Translations under genes and position numbers: made by a program
In this document: in pieces, positions 25,219 to 33,411 of the stretch
How the letters are laid out: every line of letters begins with the position of its first letter
Position numbering within the stretch: the first letter of the stretch is position 1
Notes under the pieces: model-generated
Told to the model about the DNA's origin: nothing
The model's database searches: none
Seen by the model: the letters and a program-made list of their open reading frames with translations, nothing else
Assembly (NCBI RefSeq): GCF_027938815.1
Contig: NZ_CP115913.1
Span: forward strand, 3,258,001 to 3,322,000
DNA length: 64,000 nucleotides
Origin: Oceanirhabdus sp. W0125-5
GTDB taxonomy: Bacteria; Bacillota; Clostridia; Clostridiales; Clostridiaceae
Reading direction: 5' to 3'

Positions 25219-26049
25219 ATTGTTGAATTATTTAAAATAGGACATTTTTCACTATACTTATTTGGTGTAACTATAGCAATAGCTATGGTTATAGGAATGA
25301 TTGTAATGCTAAGTGAAGTTAAAAGAAAAGGTTTAGACACAGACAAGGCATTAGATCTAACGATTTATACAATAATTGCATCTGTAATTGGTGCCAGACT
25401 GTATTATATAATCGCTTTTAACTTAAAATATTATATAAGCAATCCATTAGAAGTATTTGCCCTCAGAAGCGGTGGATTATCTATTCAAGGCGGTTTAATA
25501 GCTGGGATTGGTTTTGCATTAATCTATACAAAGATAAAAAAGATATCATTTTGGAAAACTGCTGATGCATTTGCCCCAGCAATAATAATTGGACAGGCTA
25601 TAGGAAGAATCGGTTGTGATGTTTTTGGAAGACCAATGGGTAATAGTTATCCATGGGGTGTTATGGTAAATTCGCAACTATTACATCCTGTTCAGTTGTA
25701 TGAGGCAGGATTAAATCTATTATTATTTATTTACTTAATGAGAAAAAGAAGTAAAGTTAAATATAATGGAGAATTGTTCATTAAATATATTATTGGCTTC
25801 TCCTTAATTAGAGGATTTGTTGAATTCTTCAGATTTAATCCAATAGTAGTTGGTCCATTCACAGTTGTACATGTAACAAGTTTAATTATAATTATCATTA
25901 CTCTAATTATTAATAATAAGATCAAAAAGAATCAAAGCGTTCTGAAAATTATAAATGAAGAAGCAATAAATATTCCATTGTTACATTTTATTTTAATTGC
26001 TCTTTTAGGTGCATTTAGTATCTGGTTTTATTATTTTATACATGGATAG
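25219..26049 (+). CDS. lgt: Divergent prolipoprotein diacylglyceryl transferase (apparent AUU start)
   Basis: A 276-residue polytopic membrane protein of the Lgt family, which attaches diacylglycerol to lipoprotein signal-peptide cysteines. Motifs include SGGLSIQGGLIAG, GRIGCDVFGRPMG (the classical GNF is replaced) and HPVQLYEA. The reading frame is open upstream of the first ATG (25285) and encodes a standard Lgt N-terminus (VELFKIGHFSLYLFG) back to ATT 25219, which sits 6-7 nt after AAGGAGGG. I therefore place the start at ATT; a sequencing error at this codon is the alternative. It is coupled to the spermidine-synthase-like gene, so it is probably a second, specialised Lgt. Confidence 0.8.
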   Translation: MVELFKIGHFSLYLFGVTIAIAMVIGMIVMLSEVKRKGLDTDKALDLTIYTIIASVIGARLYYIIAFNLKYYISNPLEVFALRSGGLSIQGGLIAGIGFALIYTKIKKISFWKTADAFAPAIIIGQAIGRIGCDVFGRPMGNSYPWGVMVNSQLLHPVQLYEAGLNLLLFIYLMRKRSKVKYNGELFIKYIIGFSLIRGFVEFFRFNPIVVGPFTVVHVTSLIIIIITLIINNKIKKNQSVLKIINEEAINIPLLHFILIALLGAFSIWFYYFIHG

Positions 26050-26190
26050 AATTATAGGATGGATTATTAGAAACTAACTAAAGGAATATATAGTGGTATA
26101 TAAGTTATGTTTAGTAGAGATATTATAAATATATATATGCAACTCAATATCTTATAAAATAAAGCTTGTTGCAAAACAGGAGGGATTCAA

Positions 26191-28632
26191 ATGATCGAAA
26201 AAATCTTTAAAATAGAAGGTATGACATGTGCCACATGTGCTAAGTCGGTAGAGAGAGCATGTAAGAAGCTGTTCGGTGTTGTAGAAGCAAATGTTAATAT
26301 TGCAACAGAGAAACTTAATATTACCTTTGATGAATCAAAAGTTAGTATTAAAGATATACAGAGTGCAATTGAAAAGGCTGGATACAAAGCTGTAACGGAT
26401 TCCCTTAGGAAAACTTTTAAAGTTATAGGAATGACATGAGCATCATGTGCACAAGCCGTGGAACGTGCTGTGAAAAAGTTAGATGGAGTTACAGATGTAA
26501 ATGTTAACTTAGCCTCAGAAAAATTAAATATTTCTTATGAAAAAGAAAAAGTAAGTATTTCAGAAATAAAAGAGGCAGTTTCAAATGCAGGTTATAAAGT
26601 GTTAGAAGAAGTTTCAAAGGATGAAGATAAAGAAAAGAAAGAGAGAGCTATAAAACAACTGTGGATGAGATTTATAATATCAGCAATATTTGCGATTCCA
26701 TTACTAATTATTGCAATGGGTCCTATGGTAGGATTAAGGCTACCTAATGTAATAAACCCTTCAGTAAATCCTGAAGGATTTGGAGTTGTTCAGTTAGTAT
26801 TAGTTATTCCTGTTATAGTTGCAGGATATAAATTCTTTGAAGTTGGATTTAAGTCATTAATTAAAGGAAGCCCAAACATGGATTCTTTAATAGCTCTAGG
26901 AAGTGCAGCTGCATTCTTATATGGAATATTTGGAGTATATCAAATTTATCAAGGTAATTTAAAGTATGCACATGACTTATACTTTGAATCGGCAGGGGTA
27001 ATACTTACTTTAATAACATTAGGAAAATATCTAGAGACACTCACTAAAGGAAAAACCTCTGAAGCTATAAAAAAACTAATGGGATTAGCACCAAAAACAG
27101 CTATAGTAATAAGAGATGGTAAAGAAGTAGCAATACCAATAGATGAGGTAGTAGTAGGAGATACATTATTAGTTAAACCAGGGGAAAAGATACCTGTGGA
27201 TGGTGAAGTAATTGAGGGAATGACATCAGTTGATGAATCAATGCTTACAGGAGAAAGTATACCTGTAGAAAAGACTTCTGGAAGTAAAGTAATTGGAGCA
27301 AGTATTAATAAGAATGGCTCAATAAAATATAAAGCTACAAGAGTTGGTAAGGATACTGCACTAGCTCAAATTATAAAATTAGTTGAAGAAGCTCAAGGAT
27401 CAAAAGCTCCTATAGCTAAACTAGCTGATGTTATTTCAGGATATTTTGTACCAGTTGTTATTGTTTTAGCAATAGTATCAGGTGTAGCTTGGTTGATTGC
27501 TGGAAAATCAGCAATATTCGCCCTTACAATCTTCATCTCTGTACTAGTAATAGCTTGTCCGTGTGCTTTGGGATTAGCTACACCAACGGCAATCATGGTT
27601 GGTACAGGTAAAGGGGCTGAAAATGGTGTTCTTATAAAGAGTGGAACAGCATTAGAAACAGCTCATAAAATAAAAACTATTGTTTTTGACAAAACAGGAA
27701 CTATAACAGAAGGAAAACCTAAGGTTACTGATATTATTACTATAGATAATTTTGATAAAAATGATTTGTTACAGATTGCTGCATCTGCAGAAAAAGGATC
27801 AGAGCATCCATTAGGTGAAGCAATAGTTAAAGAAGCAGATTATAAAGGAATAGAATTAAAAAAACTAAGCAATTTTAAAGCTATCCCTGGTCATGGAATA
27901 GAGGTTATCATAGAAAATCAAAATATTATACTAGGTAATAGAAAATTAATGATTGATACTAATATTAATTTGAGAGATTTGGAAGATGCATCACATAAAC
28001 TAGCCGGAGAAGGTAAAACTCCAATGTTTATTGCAATAGACAAGAATATTATTGGAATTATAGCTGTTGCAGATACAGTTAAAGAAAGCAGTAAAAAAGC
28101 AATAGATAAACTTCATGATATGGGGCTAAAGGTAGCAATGATAACAGGAGATAATAAAAAGACTGCTGAGGCTATCGCAAAGGAGGTTGGTATTGATACA
28201 GTATTGGCAGAAGTGTTGCCAGAAGACAAAGCCAATGAAGTAAAGAAGCTTCAAAAAGAAGGAAAAAAAGTTGCAATGGTTGGTGATGGAATTAACGATG
28301 CTCCAGCTTTAGCGCAAGCGGATATAGGTATTGCAATTGGCTCAGGTACTGACGTAGCTATGGAATCTGCTGATATTGTTCTAATGAGAAGTGATTTGAT
28401 GGATGTGCCAACAGCTATTCAGTTAAGTAAAATGACAATAAAAAACATTAAGCAAAATCTATTTTGGGCATTTGCATATAATACTCTAGGAATTCCAGTA
28501 GCAATGGGTATTCTATATATTTTTGGAGGTCCTTTACTAAATCCCATGATTGCAGCTGGAGCTATGAGTCTTAGTTCTGTATCAGTATTAATGAATGCAC
28601 TAAGATTAAAAGGGTTTAAACCAGTTAAATAA
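26191..28632 (+). CDS. copA: Copper-translocating P-type ATPase with in-frame UGA in second CxxC
   Basis: If UGA 26437-26439 is read through, this is an 813-residue CopA. HMA domain 1 has GMTCATC (Cys 13 and 16); HMA domain 2 has GMT-UGA-ASC (position 83 with Cys 86). Eight helices follow with CPC ([13 protein letters not shown]), phosphorylation motif [18 protein letters not shown] and [14 protein letters not shown]. All later ATPase motifs are intact. The UGA replaces precisely a metal-binding cysteine, so selenocysteine is possible, and a stem-loop follows at 26450. The alternatives are a nonsense mutation (TGT or TGC to TGA) or a base error. Translation could also restart downstream, giving a CopA without the N-terminal HMA domains. 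Confidence 0.85.
26450..26472 (+). promoter_or_regulatory. Candidate SECIS-like stem-loop after the copA UGA
   Basis: CAC/GTG, AGC/GCT and CG/CG pairs with two bulges close a TGGAA loop (26459-26463). The loop begins 20 nt after the UGA and has G at its second position, within the loose limits described for bacterial SECIS elements. Short stems like this also occur by chance. Confidence 0.35.
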
Positions 28633-28671
28633 TAATTAAGAGGGAAAAATTTATTTAAAGGAGGGTATTTA

Positions 28672-29334
28672 TGCATTTTAAGGATCAATATTCATACGGA
28701 TTGTGGATTCAGTAGTTTTAATATCCTTATGTTCGGAGGATTTGTTTATTTTGCTTTTAAACCAAGAACCAAAAGAGATTGGAGAACATTAGGAGCATTT
28801 TAGGCATTTTTAGTGGCATTATTTAGTGAAATGTTTGGGTATCCATTAACAATTTACATTTTGACTTCTGTCTTAGGTGATAAGTACCCTGTTTTAGATC
28901 CATTTACACATTTAAATGGTCATTTGTGGGTTGCTCTTGGAGGCGGCTCAAAAGTTCTATATTCAATATTACATCCTTTAAGTAATATTTTCTGGAATTT
29001 TTATAATTGCAATAGGATGGAAGGGAATACATTCAGGAAATGGTGAATTAGTTACTAATGGTATATATCGATTTGTTCGCCATCCACAATATAGTGGGTT
29101 TACATTAACTATTTTAGGATTTCTAATTCAATGGCCAACAATTATTACACTAATAATGGCTCCTACACTTTTAATTATGTATTAAAGATTATCAAATAAA
29201 GAAGAAGGGGTTATGATTGATACATTTGGTTATGATTATTTAGAATATAAAAAGGAGGGGCCAGCATTTATCCCTAAGAAATGGATAACTTTTCGCGATT
29301 TATCAGAAATTTTATATGTCTTTAGACAATCGTA
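28672..29334 (+). pseudogene. Decayed isoprenylcysteine methyltransferase-like gene
   Basis: Fragments in several frames join to a typical ICMT/PEMT-family methyltransferase of about 220 residues: start MHFKDQYSYGLWI, then FGGFVYFAFKPRTKRDWRTL, an in-frame TAG at about 28801, EMFGYPLTIYIL, a frameshift near 28995, IYRFVRHPQYSGFTL, an in-frame TAA near 29183 and an ending GPAFIPKKW. At least two stops and two frameshifts mean it is not functional. Relatives often sit beside copper ATPases, as here. An intact family member lies at 63288. Confidence 0.85.
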
Positions 29335-29438
29335 ATAAGTTAAAGTATAAAACCTTAATTATTAATATAATTAGAAGAAAATTTCTTATAGTACTTTGAA
29401 ATATGAATCTATGAACAAGTTGGGGAATAGTAAGGAGA

Positions 29439-29555
29439 GTAGATATATCGGAAGGAGAAGGGGATGAAATACTTGAAGTTAGTCATGAATTGGATAATCT
29501 TATTAATAGTTATTTCTTTATTCAAAACACTTATAAGAAAACAATTCTAGATTAG
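29439..29555 (+). pseudogene. Spo0E-like phosphatase remnant
   Basis: The frame reads EGDEILEVSHELDNLINSYF, matching the C-terminal half of Spo0E-like aspartyl-phosphate phosphatases (S-x-x-LD-x-LI-x-x-Y). The frame has no start codon, and a fragment resembling the N-terminal half (ESMNKL) lies upstream in another frame. I read it as a frameshifted remnant. If functional it would dephosphorylate Spo0A. Confidence 0.5.
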
Positions 29556-29626
29556 TATTTTTAAGTTACTATTATTACTGTATTATCGGGATTCAAAGAA
29601 AAGAAAGAAAAAAATAAATATGTTAA

Positions 29627-29666
29627 AAAAGTGAACCTCTTATGATTTTGGTGGGGTTCACTTTTC
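29627..29666 (+). terminator. Intrinsic terminator
   Basis: AAAGTGAACC and GGTTCACTTTT form a strong stem downstream of the pseudogene region. It would end transcripts from copA and also works toward the left because of the A-rich 5' flank. Confidence 0.8.
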
Positions 29667-29765
29667 GGTATAAATTTATAATTTTATTAAAGCGAAATAT
29701 ACGTTTTTAGCGAATGTATATTAATTATGAGAAAATATTAATCAGATTATTAAAATTAGAAACTT

Positions 29766-30464
29766 CTATACATTAGCAGTTTCAATTTTAGAATTTAAAG
29801 GTTTAAATGTTGTAATTTTTCTTTTATATGTATACAGAAGAATAATACTTCCTGTTAAGATTAACAACAGGATGGATGCACCACTAAAATAAAAAAATTC
29901 TTGTGGTAGTATATCTATAACTGGGTCTGTAGTTGGGTCAAGATGCCAGTAATCATTATTAAAAAATATTTTATGAAATATTGTAAAACTTTTATCTAAA
30001 TTAATACTAGCAAGTACTCCTAGTAAAATTGGAGTTGCTGTTGATGCTATAACTGACCATTTTAAAAATCTAAAATAACCTCTTTTTATAAGTATTAATC
30101 CTAAAAGACTTAATGAGCCTGATATATAGAAAATGATTTGAATTACATCATATATTTTTTTTACTTCAATAAAGTGTATTTCACCATTTGTGGAAGAAGG
30201 TAAAGTAGGAAGATTGAAATCATATGAATTACTATATAAATTATCTACAAGGGAATTATAGTTTTGTACCATTTCACTTTTTTTCATTCCTGATGTATCT
30301 TCTATTTTTAAATTTTTAATACTAAAAGCATATATCCCTTTGTTTAATGTACTTAAATTAACGGATAAAGTTATCACAAATAGTGTTAAACTTAAAGCAG
30401 TTAAAATCTGACATAAAAAGATATATGGTTTATTTTTATCGTCTTGTTTTATATTGTTTGACAT
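29766..30464 (-). CDS. DUF1461 / TIGR01906-family membrane protein
   Basis: A 232-residue protein with four or five membrane helices (about residues 15-38, 108-125, 133-152 and 190-212). The motif FFNNDYWHLDPTTDPVIDILPQ is split here as FFNNDYW and LDPTTDPVIDILP, and is diagnostic of this family. The loop between helices one and two is extracellular and holds about 60 residues. Function is unknown. It is monocistronic with an AAGGAGGG ribosome site. Confidence 0.75.
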   Translation of the reverse strand: MSNNIKQDDKNKPYIFLCQILTALSLTLFVITLSVNLSTLNKGIYAFSIKNLKIEDTSGMKKSEMVQNYNSLVDNLYSNSYDFNLPTLPSSTNGEIHFIEVKKIYDVIQIIFYISGSLSLLGLILIKRGYFRFLKWSVIASTATPILLGVLASINLDKSFTIFHKIFFNNDYWHLDPTTDPVIDILPQEFFYFSGASILLLILTGSIILLYTYKRKITTFKPLNSKIETANV

Positions 30465-30817
30465 TAAAGCCCTCCTTTGTTTGAATTATAACATAAATGA
30501 TGAAATAAATGAACTATTTTGAAATAAAACATAAAAAAATGTAAAATGATTGATTATTGATAAATAGGGTTTTGTTTCTAGGATGTTCTAAATTAAAATT
30601 ATTTAAAAAACTTATTATAAAAAATTTTCACGTAGATTTAAAATTATGAATAAATTTATGTGAGATTCTTAAGAAAATTAATGTAGGTTTAATATCATCT
30701 TCACATGCTAGGGAATTATATTATATTGAAAATATTAAAGATATGAGTTATTTGTAGTTTTAGAATTTGTTATTGTATTATCAGATTTTGCGAGTGAATA
30801 AATGTAAATTATTGTAG

Positions 30818-30960
30818 TATAATAATTACAACAATGTATGGAACGAACTAACTAATTAATCTGGATAATGCTTACATCCCTAAGCTATGGGAGTTAACGA
30901 ATATTATATATGGCGTGAATAGTTGGACCTCTTTGTTTTTTCCAGGGGGTTATTTTAAAG
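30818..30960 (+). other. Intergenic region with predicted pseudoknot and terminator-like hairpin
   Basis: The 665 nt between the DUF1461 gene and the HD-GYP gene hold no convincing coding sequence. A -10 like TATAAT (30818-30823) is followed by an H-type pseudoknot possibility: GCTTA (30870-30874) with TAAGC (30881-30885), and TCCC (30877-30880) with GGGA (30889-30892). A GACCTCTT/AGGGGGTT hairpin with ATTTTA ends near 30960. It may be a small RNA or a leader of an unknown class. No known riboswitch consensus was recognised. Confidence 0.4.
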
Positions 30961-31063
30961 TTAATAAAAATTATTTATATTATGAAATGTAATTAAAAAC
31001 TAAAGTGGATATTTATAAAGTAATATAAATATTTAGGTAAGTAAAAAAATCCTTACCAATCTC

Positions 31064-31093
31064 CATAAAATTCACATATTTTTATGTTAGCAT
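31064..31093 (+). promoter_or_regulatory. Direct-repeat promoter 5 (HD-GYP gene)
   Basis: CATAAA, spacer ATTCA, CATATT, 7 nt, -10 TAGCAT. It lies 36 nt before the start codon, with identical spacing to the other sites. Confidence 0.65.
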
Positions 31094-31129
31094 TGCACTG
31101 TATATATTTTTTATATGGAGGAATATGCT

Positions 31130-32398
31130 TTGAAAAAAATGCCATTACATAAGTCATTTGCAATATATAGTTTTCTAGCAGCCTTAATAAGTGCTCTTTT
31201 GTTAGTTTATGCAATAAATAAACACATGGAAAATGATTACATTGAGTATATTGAAGAAATCACATATTTATCACTTAATAATATTATTGAAGATGAAATT
31301 AAATTAACAGATACTGAGAATCTAATAATTGAAGTAAATTCTAAAAATTTAGATTCAAAATTAGAATCTGTGTTTGAAAATTACAATATTATTGGGATTA
31401 GAATATGGAACATAGAAGGTGAAGTATTTTATTCAAATATGAAAGATAGTATAGAAATAAAATATAAAGATGATAAAAATTTAAGACAAGCTTTTTCCAA
31501 TGTATCTAATAGTGTAATTACTAAAGGAGTTATTAATAAGGAAGCTAATAATAAAAATAAGAAATTTAAAGTAATTAAAATGTACATACCATTTATTCAA
31601 AATAACAAAGTGATTAGTGTAAGTGAGGTTATAAAATCTTATGAGGATATTGGAGTACATATAAGAACAATAACAAAAATTATAGCATCAATTATATTTC
31701 TTGGACTTTTAATACTTTATCTTTTTTTAATGAAAGTAATGTATAACACATCAAAAAAGTTGTTCTACCAAAATCAATGTCTAATGAAGAATTCCAAGGA
31801 ATTGAGAGGTGCATATTCAAAACTACAGAAATCCTATAAAAATACTATTATAACACTATCAAATGCTATAGATGCACGAGATCCCTACACTGCAGGGCAT
31901 TCAAAGAGAGTTGCTAAAATATCTGTAGAAATAGGAAAAAATATGACTTTCTCAAACAAGGATTTAGAAAGTCTTGAGCTTGCTGCATTACTTCATGATG
32001 TTGGGAAGATAGGGATTTCAGATGCCATACTTAATAAACCTGGAAAACTAACAGAAGATGAATTTAATAAAATAAAAGAACATCCAGAAATAGGAGTTAA
32101 TATTTTGAAAGACATTGAGTCCTTTCAAAACATATTACAAATAATAAAGTTTCATCATGAGAGAATTGCTGGTGGGGGATATCCATTAGGAATTAAGGGT
32201 AATGAGATACCATTAGAATCTAGAATTATTGCTGTTGCAGATGCATATGATGCTATGACATCAGATAGAACATATAGAAAAGGTCTTCCACATAATGTAG
32301 CAATAGAAGAATTGACTAAGTATAGAAATATTCAATTTGATAAAGATGTTGTTGATACAGTTCTTAAAATAGAAGATAAAATAAAAAGATTTTTGTAA
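31130..32398 (+). CDS. Membrane-bound HD-GYP domain protein
   Basis: A 422-residue protein. Two helices (about residues 9-28 and 187-207) flank an extracellular sensor region, followed by a short coiled segment and an HD-GYP domain (about 235-420). Motifs are HDVGKIGI, HHERIAGGGYP and DAYDAMTSDRTYR. HD-GYP proteins hydrolyse cyclic di-GMP to GMP; metal ligands appear present, although the G-x-GYP segment has Gly-Gly rather than Gly-Thr. The start TTG 31130 is chosen because GGAGGA lies 7 nt upstream; an ATG at 31115 overlaps that site. It has a direct-repeat promoter and a bidirectional terminator. Confidence 0.9.
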   Translation: MKKMPLHKSFAIYSFLAALISALLLVYAINKHMENDYIEYIEEITYLSLNNIIEDEIKLTDTENLIIEVNSKNLDSKLESVFENYNIIGIRIWNIEGEVFYSNMKDSIEIKYKDDKNLRQAFSNVSNSVITKGVINKEANNKNKKFKVIKMYIPFIQNNKVISVSEVIKSYEDIGVHIRTITKIIASIIFLGLLILYLFLMKVMYNTSKKLFYQNQCLMKNSKELRGAYSKLQKSYKNTIITLSNAIDARDPYTAGHSKRVAKISVEIGKNMTFSNKDLESLELAALLHDVGKIGISDAILNKPGKLTEDEFNKIKEHPEIGVNILKDIESFQNILQIIKFHHERIAGGGYPLGIKGNEIPLESRIIAVADAYDAMTSDRTYRKGLPHNVAIEELTKYRNIQFDKDVVDTVLKIEDKIKRFL

Positions 32399-32430
32399 AT
32401 CAAGTGAGTTAAAACATAATCATATAATAT

Positions 32431-32478
32431 ATAAGAAAATAACATACCCACTGTATTGTGTCCATGTTATTTTCTTAT
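32431..32478. terminator. Bidirectional terminator
   Basis: ATAAGAAAATAACAT with ATGTTATTTTCTTAT, a perfect 15-bp stem between convergent genes. Confidence 0.85.
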
Positions 32479-32485
32479 ATGCCCT

Positions 32486-32932
32486 TTAATTATCTTTAAG
32501 AAGGTATTTTAAAATAATTTTAGATGTTAAAAAAGTTAATGGAAATAAAATAAGCAGTTGTAAAACAGGTAATAGACCAATATTAGTTTTATAGAAAAGA
32601 GGCATAGCTTTTGTATAACCCCACCTATTAGTGTATAATGCATTTGCTTCAAAATAGAAACTAAATGTTAATGAATAAAGAATTATAATAATATACTCTT
32701 TTAATTCCCATCTGTACAGAAACCAAACACAATCTTTATTTACTATAGAAAGAATTAAATATAAAATAACTGTCATCATAATATCACCAAAGGTAGCACT
32801 TAACATCAAAAAAATGTGACCTGTGCTATCTTCCACATCATAGAATACTTCACACTGAAAATATTCCCATATACTATGAAAGAATAATGATAATACTGTT
32901 ATTAAACATAAAATTTTAAAGAATCTTCTCAT
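32486..32932 (-). CDS. Four-helix membrane protein of unknown function
   Basis: A 148-residue protein with four predicted membrane helices (about residues 5-22, 42-65, 80-96 and 118-142). Conserved-looking polar residues lie near membranes: HSIWEYFQ at the first helix end, FGDIMMT in the second, and YTNRWGYTKAMP before the fourth. No family is recognised. It runs toward the HD-GYP gene and shares a terminator with it. Confidence 0.65.
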   Translation of the reverse strand: MRRFFKILCLITVLSLFFHSIWEYFQCEVFYDVEDSTGHIFLMLSATFGDIMMTVILYLILSIVNKDCVWFLYRWELKEYIIIILYSLTFSFYFEANALYTNRWGYTKAMPLFYKTNIGLLPVLQLLILFPLTFLTSKIILKYLLKDN

Positions 32933-33070
32933 ATTAGTAACTCCAAATTTTTAAAATTGTTTTTGAATAAAAGTAATCGTCTTTTAAAGTGAATTATATA
33001 TAAGTTTTATTTTGCCCTTTTAAAAGTTTTTTATGGTAAATATATTACAGAAAAAAATAATAAAAAACGA

Positions 33071-33100
33071 CATAATTGCTCCATAATTACTTAATATAAT
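33071..33100 (+). promoter_or_regulatory. Direct-repeat promoter 6 (small RNA)
   Basis: CATAAT, spacer TGCTC, CATAAT, 7 nt, -10 TATAAT. No coding frame follows; transcription would enter the structured element below and stop at its terminator. Confidence 0.8.
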
Positions 33101-33106
33101 TAAGTT

Positions 33107-33215
33107 ATAGAACTGATTGGAATTGACCATTACAATCAGTTAAATAAGATTCACTCAATATTGTTGATATATTCCCCATATTCCCAGTATCAGCAAATAA
33201 GTGAATCTTATTTTT
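33107..33215 (+). ncRNA. Candidate small regulatory RNA of about 110 nt
   Basis: A strong promoter (-10 at 33095-33100) leads into a 5' hairpin AACTGATTG (33111-33119) with CAATCAGTT (33133-33141), a 9-bp perfect stem. It is followed by the repeated hairpin element copy B and a T-tract ending near 33215. No ribosome site or credible ORF is present. A separate promoter at 33249 serves the next gene, so this is an independent transcript. Targets are unknown. Confidence 0.7.
33145..33215 (+). repeat. Repeated hairpin element, copy B (terminator of the small RNA)
   Basis: Outer stem TAAGATTCACT with AGTGAATCTTA; inner stem TTGTTGATA (33161-33169) with TATCAGCAA (33188-33196); a C-rich loop; then TTTTTAT. 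It aligns closely with copy A at 21834, including a compensatory base-pair change. Confidence 0.8.
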
Positions 33216-33248
33216 ATATTTAAAATCAATTTATACATGTAATTTCGT

Positions 33249-33278
33249 CATAAAATCCCCACAATTGTGTGATACACT
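33249..33278 (+). promoter_or_regulatory. Direct-repeat promoter 7 (chemoreceptor gene)
   Basis: CATAAA, spacer ATCCC, CACAAT, 7 nt, -10 TACACT. The 5' untranslated region would be about 130 nt. Confidence 0.65.
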
Positions 33279-33411
33279 ATGAAATGACTTGTTCTAATGG
33301 AATTATTTACATAAAGAAGTCTTAGATATAAAAATTATAAGTAATATAATAATTAAATTTTACAGAGAGTTTATTATATTTAAAATTGTAATTTTGAAAA
33401 GGGGATATAGA

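Noticed and set aside
28672-29334. Selenocysteine or other recoding in the ICMT-like gene next to copA
   Set aside because: Its interruptions are TAG and TAA plus frameshifts, so ordinary decay explains it.
29464-29550. A 28-codon frame encoding a hydrophobic peptide (MKYLKLVMNWIILLIVIS...) with a good ribosome site
   Set aside because: It overlaps the frame that matches Spo0E-like phosphatases; the hydrophobicity is an expected by-product of the shifted frame in AT-rich DNA. It remains a minor possibility.
30870-30892. preQ1 or cyclic-di-GMP riboswitch
   Set aside because: The conserved core bases of these classes are missing, although a pseudoknot can be drawn.
33107-33411. Riboswitch controlling the chemoreceptor
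   Set aside because: A second promoter after the terminator and the match of the structure to the 3' end of an unrelated gene fit a small RNA or repeated element better.
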